From an uncultured Eubacteriales bacterium (GTDB lineage: Bacteria; Bacillota; Clostridia; Christensenellales; Christensenellaceae): 5,080 bases of DNA. The stretch lies in the NCBI GenBank assembly GCA_905193725.1, contig CAJJPW010000165.1:1-5080 (forward strand), in the 5' to 3' direction. The stretch's first letter is position 1. Each line of letters begins with the position of its first letter. Below the pieces are notes generated by a model. The model had not been told where the DNA came from, did no database searches, and worked only from the letters and a program-made list of their open reading frames with translations. Shown in pieces: positions 1-5,080 of the stretch. The position numbers and the translations under genes are program-made.

Positions 1-203
1 AAAGGCGTCGCGGCCTCCCAAGCTGCCCGCTCTTTTTGCTCGGCCTCTTTTTGCGCTGCCTGTACCTCCTCTTGGGTGGGCTGTGTGCCATCGGAATGGC
101 TGAGGATGACGCCAACGCACCCACCGGCGTATTTTCCCTTGCCGTAACTTTGTGCTAACTTGAGGCTTCCCCCTGCGCTTTCGCCGAATACTATGTCCAT
201 CAT
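1..203 (-). CDS. DUF1835 domain-containing protein, N-terminal part (cut by left window edge)
   Basis: This leftward gene has 67 complete codons in the window and continues past base 1, so its C-terminus is not visible. The protein opens MMDIVFGESAGGSLKLAQ, followed by a Gly/Lys-rich stretch (GKGKYAGG, residues 21-28) and a hydrophobic strand (CVGVILSH, 29-36). Residues 42-63 are rich in Glu, Gln, Lys and Ala and look helical. The IVFGES...GSLK start is typical of the DUF1835 family of Firmicutes, often followed by a DUF3658 domain; no biochemical role is established that I know of. The start at 203 is chosen because a GAAAGGA ribosome site lies at 212-218, nine bases upstream. An in-frame ATG at 200 and others at 212 and 209 are alternatives, but the last two overlap or abut the ribosome site. 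It is divergent from the pgpH operon and has its own promoter. Family assignment is from memory of the N-terminal motif; no function is inferred. Confidence 0.72.
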   Translation of the reverse strand, partial: MMDIVFGESAGGSLKLAQSYGKGKYAGGCVGVILSHSDGTQPTQEEVQAAQKEAEQKERAAWEAATP

Positions 204-259
204 ATGCATCATCCTTTCTGGCCTTGAACTATGGAAAATATCCCCTGAAAAACACATGC

Positions 260-270
260 TTTTGACAAAA
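260..270. repeat. Short palindrome at the predicted start point of the leftward transcript
   Basis: TTTTG-A-CAAAA has perfect five-base arms around a single base. It directly follows the leftward -10 box (276-271) and covers the predicted transcription start near 264. It could be an operator for the DUF1835 gene or a chance AT-rich palindrome. As a terminator it is too short, with no GC stem. Confidence 0.28.
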
Positions 271-297
271 ATTATACCATAAGCCGGAAAGATTCAA
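271..297 (-). promoter_or_regulatory. Probable sigma-A promoter of the leftward DUF1835 gene (extended -10)
   Basis: On the minus strand a perfect TATAAT lies at 276-271, preceded by TGG, which gives the extended -10 form TGnTATAAT. A weak -35 candidate, TTGAAT, lies at 297-292 with a 15-base spacer; the extended -10 may compensate for it. Transcription would begin near 264, giving a leader of about 60 bases before the start codon at 203. Confidence 0.55.
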
Positions 298-302
298 AAG
301 CC

Positions 303-314
303 AACTTTGAAGTT
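303..314. repeat. Short palindrome between the divergent promoters
   Basis: AACTT-TG-AAGTT has perfect five-base arms around a two-base centre. It lies between the -35 candidates of the two divergent promoters (292-297 and 332-337), where a regulator could act on both. Such a short repeat in AT-rich DNA can arise by chance, so an operator role is only a possibility. Confidence 0.3.
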
Positions 315-331
315 TCTGCCAAAAATCAGAA

Positions 332-359
332 TGTACAAATATCCAAAATAGTGTATAAT
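332..359 (+). promoter_or_regulatory. Probable sigma-A promoter of the pgpH-ybeY-dgkA-cdd-era operon
   Basis: A perfect TATAAT lies at 354-359. A four-of-six -35 candidate, TGTACA, lies at 332-337 with a 16-base spacer. The region is AT-rich. The predicted transcription start near 366 leaves a leader of about 73 bases before the preferred pgpH start at 439. A promoter here suggests that the rightward cluster starts with pgpH in this genome. Confidence 0.55.
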
Positions 360-425
360 AACAGTATGTCAAAAGATGATAGATGAGGGTTCCCTGAAAT
401 ATCGGGCAATCCAGGGCCTTTCCAT

Positions 426-431
426 AGGAGA
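426..431 (+). promoter_or_regulatory. Ribosome binding site that decides the pgpH start
   Basis: AGGAGA at 426-431 stands seven bases before the ATG at 439. The earlier in-frame ATG at 376 has only AAAAG in front of it and would sit about ten bases from the predicted transcription start. The start at 439 is therefore preferred. Confidence 0.75.
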
Positions 432-438
432 TCAGTGG

Positions 439-2580
439 ATGAATAGAAATATAAAGATGCGCAACCAATTGAAAAAAAACTATTTTTATGGCATTTTAAT
501 TTTGGCAATTACCTATATACTCTGTGTATTGCTCAGCGTGTACAGCACGATTCCCGAGCAGATTGACATGCAAGCTGGGGACATTGCGAAAAACACCATT
601 ACAGCACCTAAGGATATTGTGGATCAATACTCTACAGAGCTGTTGCGGCAGGAGGAGATGCAGAAGGTAAAACCGGTCTATCAGCTGGATGAGGAGATTT
701 CCCAGGACGTGATGGACCAGATCAGCAGTGATATGCAAAGCGTTTACCAAGTGCAATCCGAGCTGTACTCCAAAGTCGTCCAAACGCTGCAAAGTTCCTA
801 TGTGAGCAACTTTGAATACGACCCGGCCAGCATTGACCCGGGTATTTACTTGACGGATAGCCAGTTAGAAGGGCTAAAGCAAAAGCTCCCTTCTTACTTG
901 CAGAACAGTCTTACAGTGATTTTAAAGTGCAAACCAGATGAGACGCTGAACATCCAGACCTTGCTGCTCGAACAAATACAGCAAGAGTACCAAGTCAATG
1001 GAGTCAATTCAGATGACATCGCTGCCTATCAGCAGAGATTAAAAGATCTGGTCTATGAAGAATACGAGGATCACTCCTATGTGGGACAAATAATCGATAA
1101 TATTGTGGTCCCCAACCTGATATACGATGCGCAAGCTACAGAGGAGCAAAAGGAGAAGGCCAGCGCCAGTGTAGAGGATATCGTCTACAAAGAGGGCCAA
1201 AACATCGTAACCAAGGGCGAGGTGGTCACCACTGCCCAGCTAGAGCTTCTCAAACAGATCGGCATAGCCGGGCAAACGGGAGATATGATGCTCAAGAACC
1301 TGTATGTAGCTGCCTACATGCTGGTGTTGTTCATCGTCTATGGCGCATACCTGGCCCGTTGTGAAAAACAGCTGTTCCAAGAGAGAAAGAAGGCGACGAT
1401 CTTAGCTGTGCTCACCTTGCTGGGAGTACTGCTGTTTATTGTACTGCGGCAAATCGGAGAATTCCTGTTGCCCACAGTGTTAATTGTGCTGCTGGCAGGA
1501 TTTTTAGTCGATTGGAAGATCGCCTGCTCCTTTGGCATCTTTTTATCCCTATTGTTGGCGGGATGTGTGCGAGAGACCAACGGCTATTTTATATCGGTCA
1601 ATACTACCATCATACTGTGCCTCAATATTGTAGGCAGTGTGGTGGCTTTACTGGGAATTAAAAAATATACCCATAGAGGTGTGAGCATCATTGCAGGCCT
1701 AGCTGGCGGCATTGTCATGGGCGTTCTCTATTTGATCATTGGAGCGATTGAAAGCACAAAGTTCTCGGACATGTTAACGGATATACTCATGCTGGTGTTT
1801 AGCGGATTTATCTGCGGGACGCTCTGTGTGGGGCTGCTACCGGTATTTGAATTTCTGTTCAAAGTAGTGACGGCTAGCAGATTATTAGAGCTCACCAACC
1901 CCAACAGCAAATTGCTCAAAGAGCTGATGATCAAAGCCCCAGGCACATACCATCACAGCATTATGGTGGCCAATTTAGCAGAGGCCGCTTGTGAACGCCT
2001 AGATGCAAACAGCCTGCTTGCTAGAGCAGCGGCGTACTACCACGATGTGGGCAAGCTGAAAAACCCCCTTTTCTTTAAAGAAAATCAAATTGGGGTGTCT
2101 AACCCCCATGATGAGCTACCTCCGGCAAAAAGTGCCCAAATCATCATCAGCCACGTAAAAGACGGCCTGGAGCTGGCGGATAAGTACAAGCTCCCCAAGG
2201 AGATTAAGGATGTGATGATGCAGCATCACGGCGGGAGCCGCGCCGATTATTTCTATCTGGAGGCCAAAAAGGAAAACGAGTTTGTGGATGAAGAGCAGTT
2301 TACCTACCCCTATGCCAAGCCCAACACAGTGGAGGCCAGTGTAGTTATGCTGGCGGATACGGCAGAGGCAGCGATTCGGGCGTTTGGAATGAAAGACATG
2401 GCTAAAATCAGACAGCAGCTGATGAACCTGTTTAAATCGAAACTAGATGCTGGCATTTTAGAACAGGCGCCTATCACGTTTAAGGATTTGCAGACCATTG
2501 CCGATGCGTTTTTGGACGTATTTAAAGGGGCGATTCACGAAAGGGTGAAATACCCAGGCCAGGAGGAAGCAGATCAGTGA
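439..2580 (+). CDS. pgpH: 7TM-HD family membrane phosphodiesterase PgpH (cyclic-di-AMP hydrolase)
   Basis: The family (B. subtilis YqfF, Listeria PgpH) hydrolyses cyclic-di-AMP to pApA and so helps set potassium balance and wall homeostasis. The 713-residue protein has the full architecture. TM1 is at about 15-36. An extracytoplasmic 7TMR-HDED region spans about 37-285. Seven hydrophobic segments lie at about 286-306, 320-336, 342-357, 361-376, 388-406, 414-437 and 445-470. A cytoplasmic HD domain follows. Visible metal-site motifs are APGTYHHS (His505-His506), YYHDVGK (His535-Asp536), ISHVKDG (His572), QHHGG (His596-His597) and MLADTAEAA (Asp640), so the active site looks intact. The odd number of membrane segments after the outer domain places the HD domain inside the cell. 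The start at 439 is chosen over the ATG at 376 (21 residues longer) because of its ribosome site. The stop overlaps the ybeY start by four bases. Membership is near certain; the substrate is inferred from the family. Confidence 0.95.
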   Translation: MNRNIKMRNQLKKNYFYGILILAITYILCVLLSVYSTIPEQIDMQAGDIAKNTITAPKDIVDQYSTELLRQEEMQKVKPVYQLDEEISQDVMDQISSDMQSVYQVQSELYSKVVQTLQSSYVSNFEYDPASIDPGIYLTDSQLEGLKQKLPSYLQNSLTVILKCKPDETLNIQTLLLEQIQQEYQVNGVNSDDIAAYQQRLKDLVYEEYEDHSYVGQIIDNIVVPNLIYDAQATEEQKEKASASVEDIVYKEGQNIVTKGEVVTTAQLELLKQIGIAGQTGDMMLKNLYVAAYMLVLFIVYGAYLARCEKQLFQERKKATILAVLTLLGVLLFIVLRQIGEFLLPTVLIVLLAGFLVDWKIACSFGIFLSLLLAGCVRETNGYFISVNTTIILCLNIVGSVVALLGIKKYTHRGVSIIAGLAGGIVMGVLYLIIGAIESTKFSDMLTDILMLVFSGFICGTLCVGLLPVFEFLFKVVTASRLLELTNPNSKLLKELMIKAPGTYHHSIMVANLAEAACERLDANSLLARAAAYYHDVGKLKNPLFFKENQIGVSNPHDELPPAKSAQIIISHVKDGLELADKYKLPKEIKDVMMQHHGGSRADYFYLEAKKENEFVDEEQFTYPYAKPNTVEASVVMLADTAEAAIRAFGMKDMAKIRQQLMNLFKSKLDAGILEQAPITFKDLQTIADAFLDVFKGAIHERVKYPGQEEADQ

Positions 2581-3065
2581 GTGCATTCATAGAAAGAGAA
2601 GTCCCCATAGAAGACGAAATTGTTCAAAATATGGAAAAAGTCGTTGGGGGATGTATTGCAAAAGAGGGACTGGACGATACTATAGATGTGAATATCGTCA
2701 TTACAGATGACCAGGAGATCCACAAACTGAACTTACAGTTTCGGCAGGTGGACCGCCCTACAGACGTCTTGTCGTTTCCAGCTTATGAGCTGGACGAGCC
2801 TTTTTGCAGCGCGCTGGATCACGGCCTGGAAACAGAAGAAGATGAGGAGACGGGCAATATCTTTTTGGGAGATTTGATTATTTCACTGGATAGGGCAAAA
2901 GAGCAGAGCAGGGAATATGGACATAGTTTGTTGCGGGAGATGTGTTTTCTGACGGCACATGGCATGTTTCATTTGCTGGGGTACGATCATCAAAATGCCC
3001 AAGAGGAACAAGTGATGTTAAAACGGCAAAAGGAAGTATTGGAGCGGCTCTCCATCTGTCGCTGA
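2577..3065 (+). CDS. ybeY: Endoribonuclease YbeY, 16S rRNA maturation factor
   Basis: YbeY is a zinc-dependent single-strand endoribonuclease of the UPF0054 family that takes part in 16S rRNA 3'-end processing and 30S quality control in the cytoplasm. The 162-residue product has the usual family length. The metal motif HGMFHLLGYDH has its three histidines at 128, 132 and 138. The conserved FRQVDRPTDVLSFP block is at 55-68; its Arg56 corresponds to the functionally important Arg59 of E. coli YbeY. FLGDLIIS lies at 96-103. Residues 71-94 form an acidic, variable stretch between the two conserved blocks. The start is GTG at 2577, sharing GTGA with the pgpH stop, with AGGAGG at 2561-2566 ten bases upstream, so translation is probably coupled to pgpH. 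The gap to the next gene is 12 bases. Era, which acts on the same 16S rRNA end, lies downstream in the same cluster. Confidence 0.96.
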   Translation: MSAFIEREVPIEDEIVQNMEKVVGGCIAKEGLDDTIDVNIVITDDQEIHKLNLQFRQVDRPTDVLSFPAYELDEPFCSALDHGLETEEDEETGNIFLGDLIISLDRAKEQSREYGHSLLREMCFLTAHGMFHLLGYDHQNAQEEQVMLKRQKEVLERLSICR

Positions 3066-3077
3066 GGAGTAGATTAC

Positions 3078-3794
3078 ATGAAGTTCAAGTTCATCAACAG
3101 CTTTAACCACGCGTTTGATGGCGTTGTGCACACCTTTCGGACACAGCGCAATATGAAAATCCACTTTATCACAGCAGTTTTGGTGATTATTGCAGCGCTT
3201 GTTACCTACATCACCCGGTTTGAGATGATTGCCCTTAGCATTTCCATCACTTTTGTGTTTTTTGCGGAGATGGTAAACACCGCCGTGGAGGCGACGGTAG
3301 ACCTGATCACAAAGAAATACCATCCTCTCGCCAAGATTGCCAAGAACGTGGCGGCAGGGGCGGTGCTCATGGCAGCACTCAACGCACTGGTGGTAGGGTA
3401 TTTGATCTTTTATCGGAAACTCTATAACTTTTCTGTGGTCTCGCTGGATTATCTCACCAACTTGCCTGCCCATATCACTTTTGTGGGCGTGTTTGTGGTC
3501 TGCATTATCGTCATCGCCATCAAGGCAAGGTCCATCAAAAAATCCAGAGGGACGTATCTGCAAGGGGGAATGCCCAGCGGACATACGGCGCTGGCCTTTT
3601 CTCTATTTACCTCGATTGCCATCACCTCTAGAGATCCAGTGGCGACCTCGTTTAGCGGGATTATGGCCATCATTGTGGCCGAGAGTCGGCTGGAGACCAA
3701 GGTGCATACCTTTACAGAAGTAGCAGTAGGGGCGCTTATTGGGATACTGGTGACCATCATCATCTTCCAAGTATCTCAGATGTTTGTATTTTAA
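3078..3794 (+). CDS. Prokaryotic diacylglycerol/undecaprenol kinase domain fused to a PAP2 phosphatase domain
   Basis: This 238-residue integral membrane protein joins two domains. Residues 1-115 are a DgkA-type lipid kinase with membrane segments near 30-46, 48-66 and 92-112. Its signature AEMVNTAVEATVD holds Glu64, Asn67 and Glu71, followed by YHPLAKIAKNVAAGAV (81-96) with Lys89. Gram-positive members often phosphorylate undecaprenol, the wall-lipid carrier. Residues about 130-238 form a short PAP2-type domain: GGMPSGHTA (163-171, His169), then SRLETKVHTFTE with Arg204, His210 and Glu214, and membrane segments around 133-149, 170-182, 190-201 and 214-231. The first PAP2 motif is poor (Lys149 to Arg157, with no Pro), and Glu214 stands where many PAP2 enzymes have Asp. 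At positions matching E. coli DgkA Glu28 and Asp95 I see Gln23 and Asn90. The domain pair is common in Clostridia at this locus. The start at 3078 has GAGGAG at 3064-3069, eight bases upstream. Domain identity is firm; substrate and activity of each half are inferred. Confidence 0.9.
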   Translation: MKFKFINSFNHAFDGVVHTFRTQRNMKIHFITAVLVIIAALVTYITRFEMIALSISITFVFFAEMVNTAVEATVDLITKKYHPLAKIAKNVAAGAVLMAALNALVVGYLIFYRKLYNFSVVSLDYLTNLPAHITFVGVFVVCIIVIAIKARSIKKSRGTYLQGGMPSGHTALAFSLFTSIAITSRDPVATSFSGIMAIIVAESRLETKVHTFTEVAVGALIGILVTIIIFQVSQMFVF

Positions 3795-3809
3795 AAGGAG
3801 GAATATCAT

Positions 3810-4208
3810 ATGATACCCGTGGATAGCTTGTTAAAACAGGCCAGACAGGCCAGTCAGAGGGCGTATGCGCCGTACTCTAAACTCAAAGTGGGAGCGGCAC
3901 TGCTCACCACAACAGGAGAGTGTTTTTTAGGTTGTAATGTGGAAAACAGCTCGTATGGCGCTACCATATGCGCGGAGCGGTCGGCCGTATCCAGTGCAGT
4001 GAGTCAGGGCTTTACGAACTTTGCAGCTCTGGCAATCGTAAATAGCAGTGATGAGATCATCACCCCCTGTGGTATCTGCCGGCAAGTTCTGCGGGAGTTT
4101 ACTACGGATTTGGAGATTTACTGTGGAAATGCCAGCTTGCAGTATCAAAAATACACGTTAAAACAGCTCTTGCCGGAGGAATTCACTTTGGATAGCGCGA
4201 AAAAATAG
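3810..4208 (+). CDS. cdd: Cytidine deaminase (homotetrameric type)
   Basis: Cdd deaminates cytidine and deoxycytidine to uridine and deoxyuridine in cytoplasmic pyrimidine salvage. The 132-residue length fits the small, one-domain, tetrameric zinc type (B. subtilis Cdd is close to this). Visible motifs are the N-terminal RAYAPYSKLKVGAAL block (17-31), CNVENSSYG (42-50) with the ribose-binding pair Asn43 and Glu45, TICAER (52-57) with zinc ligand Cys54 and proton-shuttle Glu56, and PCGICRQ (86-92) with zinc ligands Cys87 and Cys90. All catalytic residues are present. The start at 3810 has a near-perfect AAGGAGG at 3795-3801, eight bases upstream, the strongest ribosome site in the cluster. It starts 15 bases after the dgkA-PAP2 stop and ends 13 bases before era. 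The metabolic link to its neighbours is unclear, but cdd just before era is conserved in many Firmicutes, so the call is secure. Confidence 0.97.
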   Translation: MIPVDSLLKQARQASQRAYAPYSKLKVGAALLTTTGECFLGCNVENSSYGATICAERSAVSSAVSQGFTNFAALAIVNSSDEIITPCGICRQVLREFTTDLEIYCGNASLQYQKYTLKQLLPEEFTLDSAKK

Positions 4209-4213
4209 AGGGG
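4208..4213 (+). promoter_or_regulatory. Ribosome binding site that decides the era TTG start
   Basis: GAGGGG at 4208-4213 begins on the last base of the cdd stop codon and lies eight bases before the TTG at 4222. An in-frame TAG at 4216-4218 rules out any start further upstream, and the next usable codon (GTG at 4246) has no comparable ribosome site. Confidence 0.75.
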
Positions 4214-4221
4214 AATAGAAA

Positions 4222-5080
4222 TTGGAAGAATTTTTATCTGGATTTGTGTCGCTGATTGGCAGCCCAAATGTGGGGAAATCCACGCTGCTCAACGAATATC
4301 TGGGCAAAAAGATCGCCATTGTATCCAAAAAGGCACAGACCACGCGAAATAAGATTGTGGGCATTTTGACAGAACACAACTATCAAATTGTGTTTTTAGA
4401 TACGCCAGGGGTTCATGTGCCACATACTAAGTTGGGACAGTTTATGGTGCAGACGGCGTACCATGCCTCCAGCGATGCGGACATCAGCATCATCCTCATC
4501 GACGGCAAGATGGGGCTGGGAGATCGGGATCGGGAGATCATCGCCAAGATCAGCAAAAACAGCGATTTTGCTGTGGCCATCAACAAAATAGACCTGATAG
4601 AAAAATCTCAGGTGGCGGAGATCATAGGGCAGCTAAAAAAGATGGGCGTGCCCGAAGATCGCATCTTTGCCATATCCGCTAAAAAGGGGCTGCATACCGA
4701 TGCGCTCAAGGAGTTCATCATCAGCAAATTAATTCCTGGACCCAAATTCTATCCAGACGACATGATCACCGACCAGCCAGAGCGAGCCATTGCGGCGGAA
4801 ATGATACGGGAAAAGGCCCTAAAGCTACTGGATAAAGAAGTGCCCCATGGAATCGGGGTGGACATCGAGCGCTTTACCCAGGACGAGCAAAAGGATATCC
4901 TCTATATTGACGCGGTAATTTACTGTGAGCGAAATTCCCACAAGGGCATTATCATCGGAAAAAACGGCAGTATGCTCAAAAAAATTGGCATGTATGCTCG
5001 GGAGGACTTAGAGCATCTGTTTGGCCAGCAGGTGTGTCTTAGAACGTTTGTCAAAGTGAAAGCGGATTGGAGAAATAGCG
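4222..5080 (+). CDS. era: GTPase Era (C-terminal end cut by right window edge)
   Basis: Era is an essential GTPase that binds the 3' end of 16S rRNA and aids 30S assembly. The window holds 286 codons plus one base; the family usually has about 295-300 residues, so roughly 10-15 residues are missing. G motifs: G1 GSPNVGKS (13-20), G2 region KAQTTRNK (37-44), G3 DTPG (60-63), G4 NKID (121-124), G5 SAK (152-154). The linker DQPERAIAAEMIREKAL (184-200) is typical Era. The KH RNA-binding domain carries GIIIGKNGSMLKKIG (242-256), with the GxxG loop at 246-249. The visible end, VKVKADWRNS, matches the usual C-terminal strand. Ser14 and Ala38 replace the more common Arg and Pro of GRPNVGKS and KPQTTR; neither is a key nucleotide contact. 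The start is TTG, forced by an in-frame stop just upstream and supported by the ribosome site at 4208-4213. A non-ATG start may lower expression relative to cdd. Confidence in identity is very high. Confidence 0.97.
   Translation, partial: MEEFLSGFVSLIGSPNVGKSTLLNEYLGKKIAIVSKKAQTTRNKIVGILTEHNYQIVFLDTPGVHVPHTKLGQFMVQTAYHASSDADISIILIDGKMGLGDRDREIIAKISKNSDFAVAINKIDLIEKSQVAEIIGQLKKMGVPEDRIFAISAKKGLHTDALKEFIISKLIPGPKFYPDDMITDQPERAIAAEMIREKALKLLDKEVPHGIGVDIERFTQDEQKDILYIDAVIYCERNSHKGIIIGKNGSMLKKIGMYAREDLEHLFGQQVCLRTFVKVKADWRNS

Noticed and set aside
262..267. A perfect TTGACA on the plus strand as a -35 box
   Set aside because: At the proper 16-18 base spacing (284-291) there is only CCGGAAAG, not a -10 element. 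It is better explained as part of the TTTTG-A-CAAAA palindrome.
229..508. Short minus-strand open frames over the divergent control region and the pgpH start
   Set aside because: They have no good ribosome site, overlap both promoters and the pgpH N-terminus, and encode aromatic-rich sequence with no family signature.
3066..3077. Possible terminators or promoters in the junctions between operon genes (also 3795-3809 and 4209-4221)
   Set aside because: The gaps are only 12-15 bases, hold ribosome binding sites, and show no GC stem followed by a T run.
3018..3584. A 188-codon open frame on the minus strand opposite the end of ybeY and most of the dgkA-PAP2 gene
   Set aside because: It lies fully antisense to two well-identified genes, has a low-complexity His/Asp/Gly/Arg-rich composition typical of a shadow frame, and shows no recognisable motif.
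1..5080. Mobile elements, CRISPR arrays, tRNA or rRNA genes
   Set aside because: I saw no transposase or integrase motifs, no regularly spaced direct repeats and no RNA gene signatures. The window is almost fully filled by recognised housekeeping genes.

Overview
The window looks like chromosomal DNA from a low-to-moderate GC member of the Bacillota, most likely class Clostridia. The gene order pgpH - ybeY - dgkA (fused to PAP2) - cdd - era is the classic Firmicute cluster. AGGAGG-type ribosome binding sites precede almost every gene, and GTG and TTG starts are used beside ATG. I cannot name a genus from the sequence alone.

Layout. Bases 1-203 hold the start of a leftward gene for a DUF1835-type protein, cut by the window edge. 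Bases 204-438 are a divergent control region with a TATAAT-type promoter on each strand and some short palindromes. From 439 to the right edge all genes run rightward and are tightly packed. They are a membrane 7TM-HD cyclic-di-AMP phosphodiesterase (pgpH, 439-2580), the endoribonuclease/16S rRNA maturation factor YbeY (2577-3065), a prokaryotic diacylglycerol/undecaprenol kinase fused to a PAP2 phosphatase domain (3078-3794), cytidine deaminase (3810-4208), and the Era GTPase (4222 to the right edge, missing only a short C-terminus). Junctions are a 4-base overlap and then gaps of 12, 15 and 13 bases. There is no internal terminator, so one polycistronic message is expected.

How the genes fit together. 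YbeY and Era both act in 16S rRNA 3'-end maturation and 30S assembly. PgpH lowers c-di-AMP, which controls potassium and turgor and thereby wall stress. The DgkA-PAP2 fusion should act on lipid phosphates such as undecaprenol or diacylglycerol. Cdd salvages cytidine. In many Firmicutes the cluster begins with yqfD and phoH; here phoH is not next to pgpH, and a promoter sits directly before pgpH.

This is mainly a conserved housekeeping region. I found no new system. The points most worth a second look are amides at two usually acidic positions of the DgkA domain, the missing phoH, the revised pgpH start, and the palindromes between the divergent promoters.
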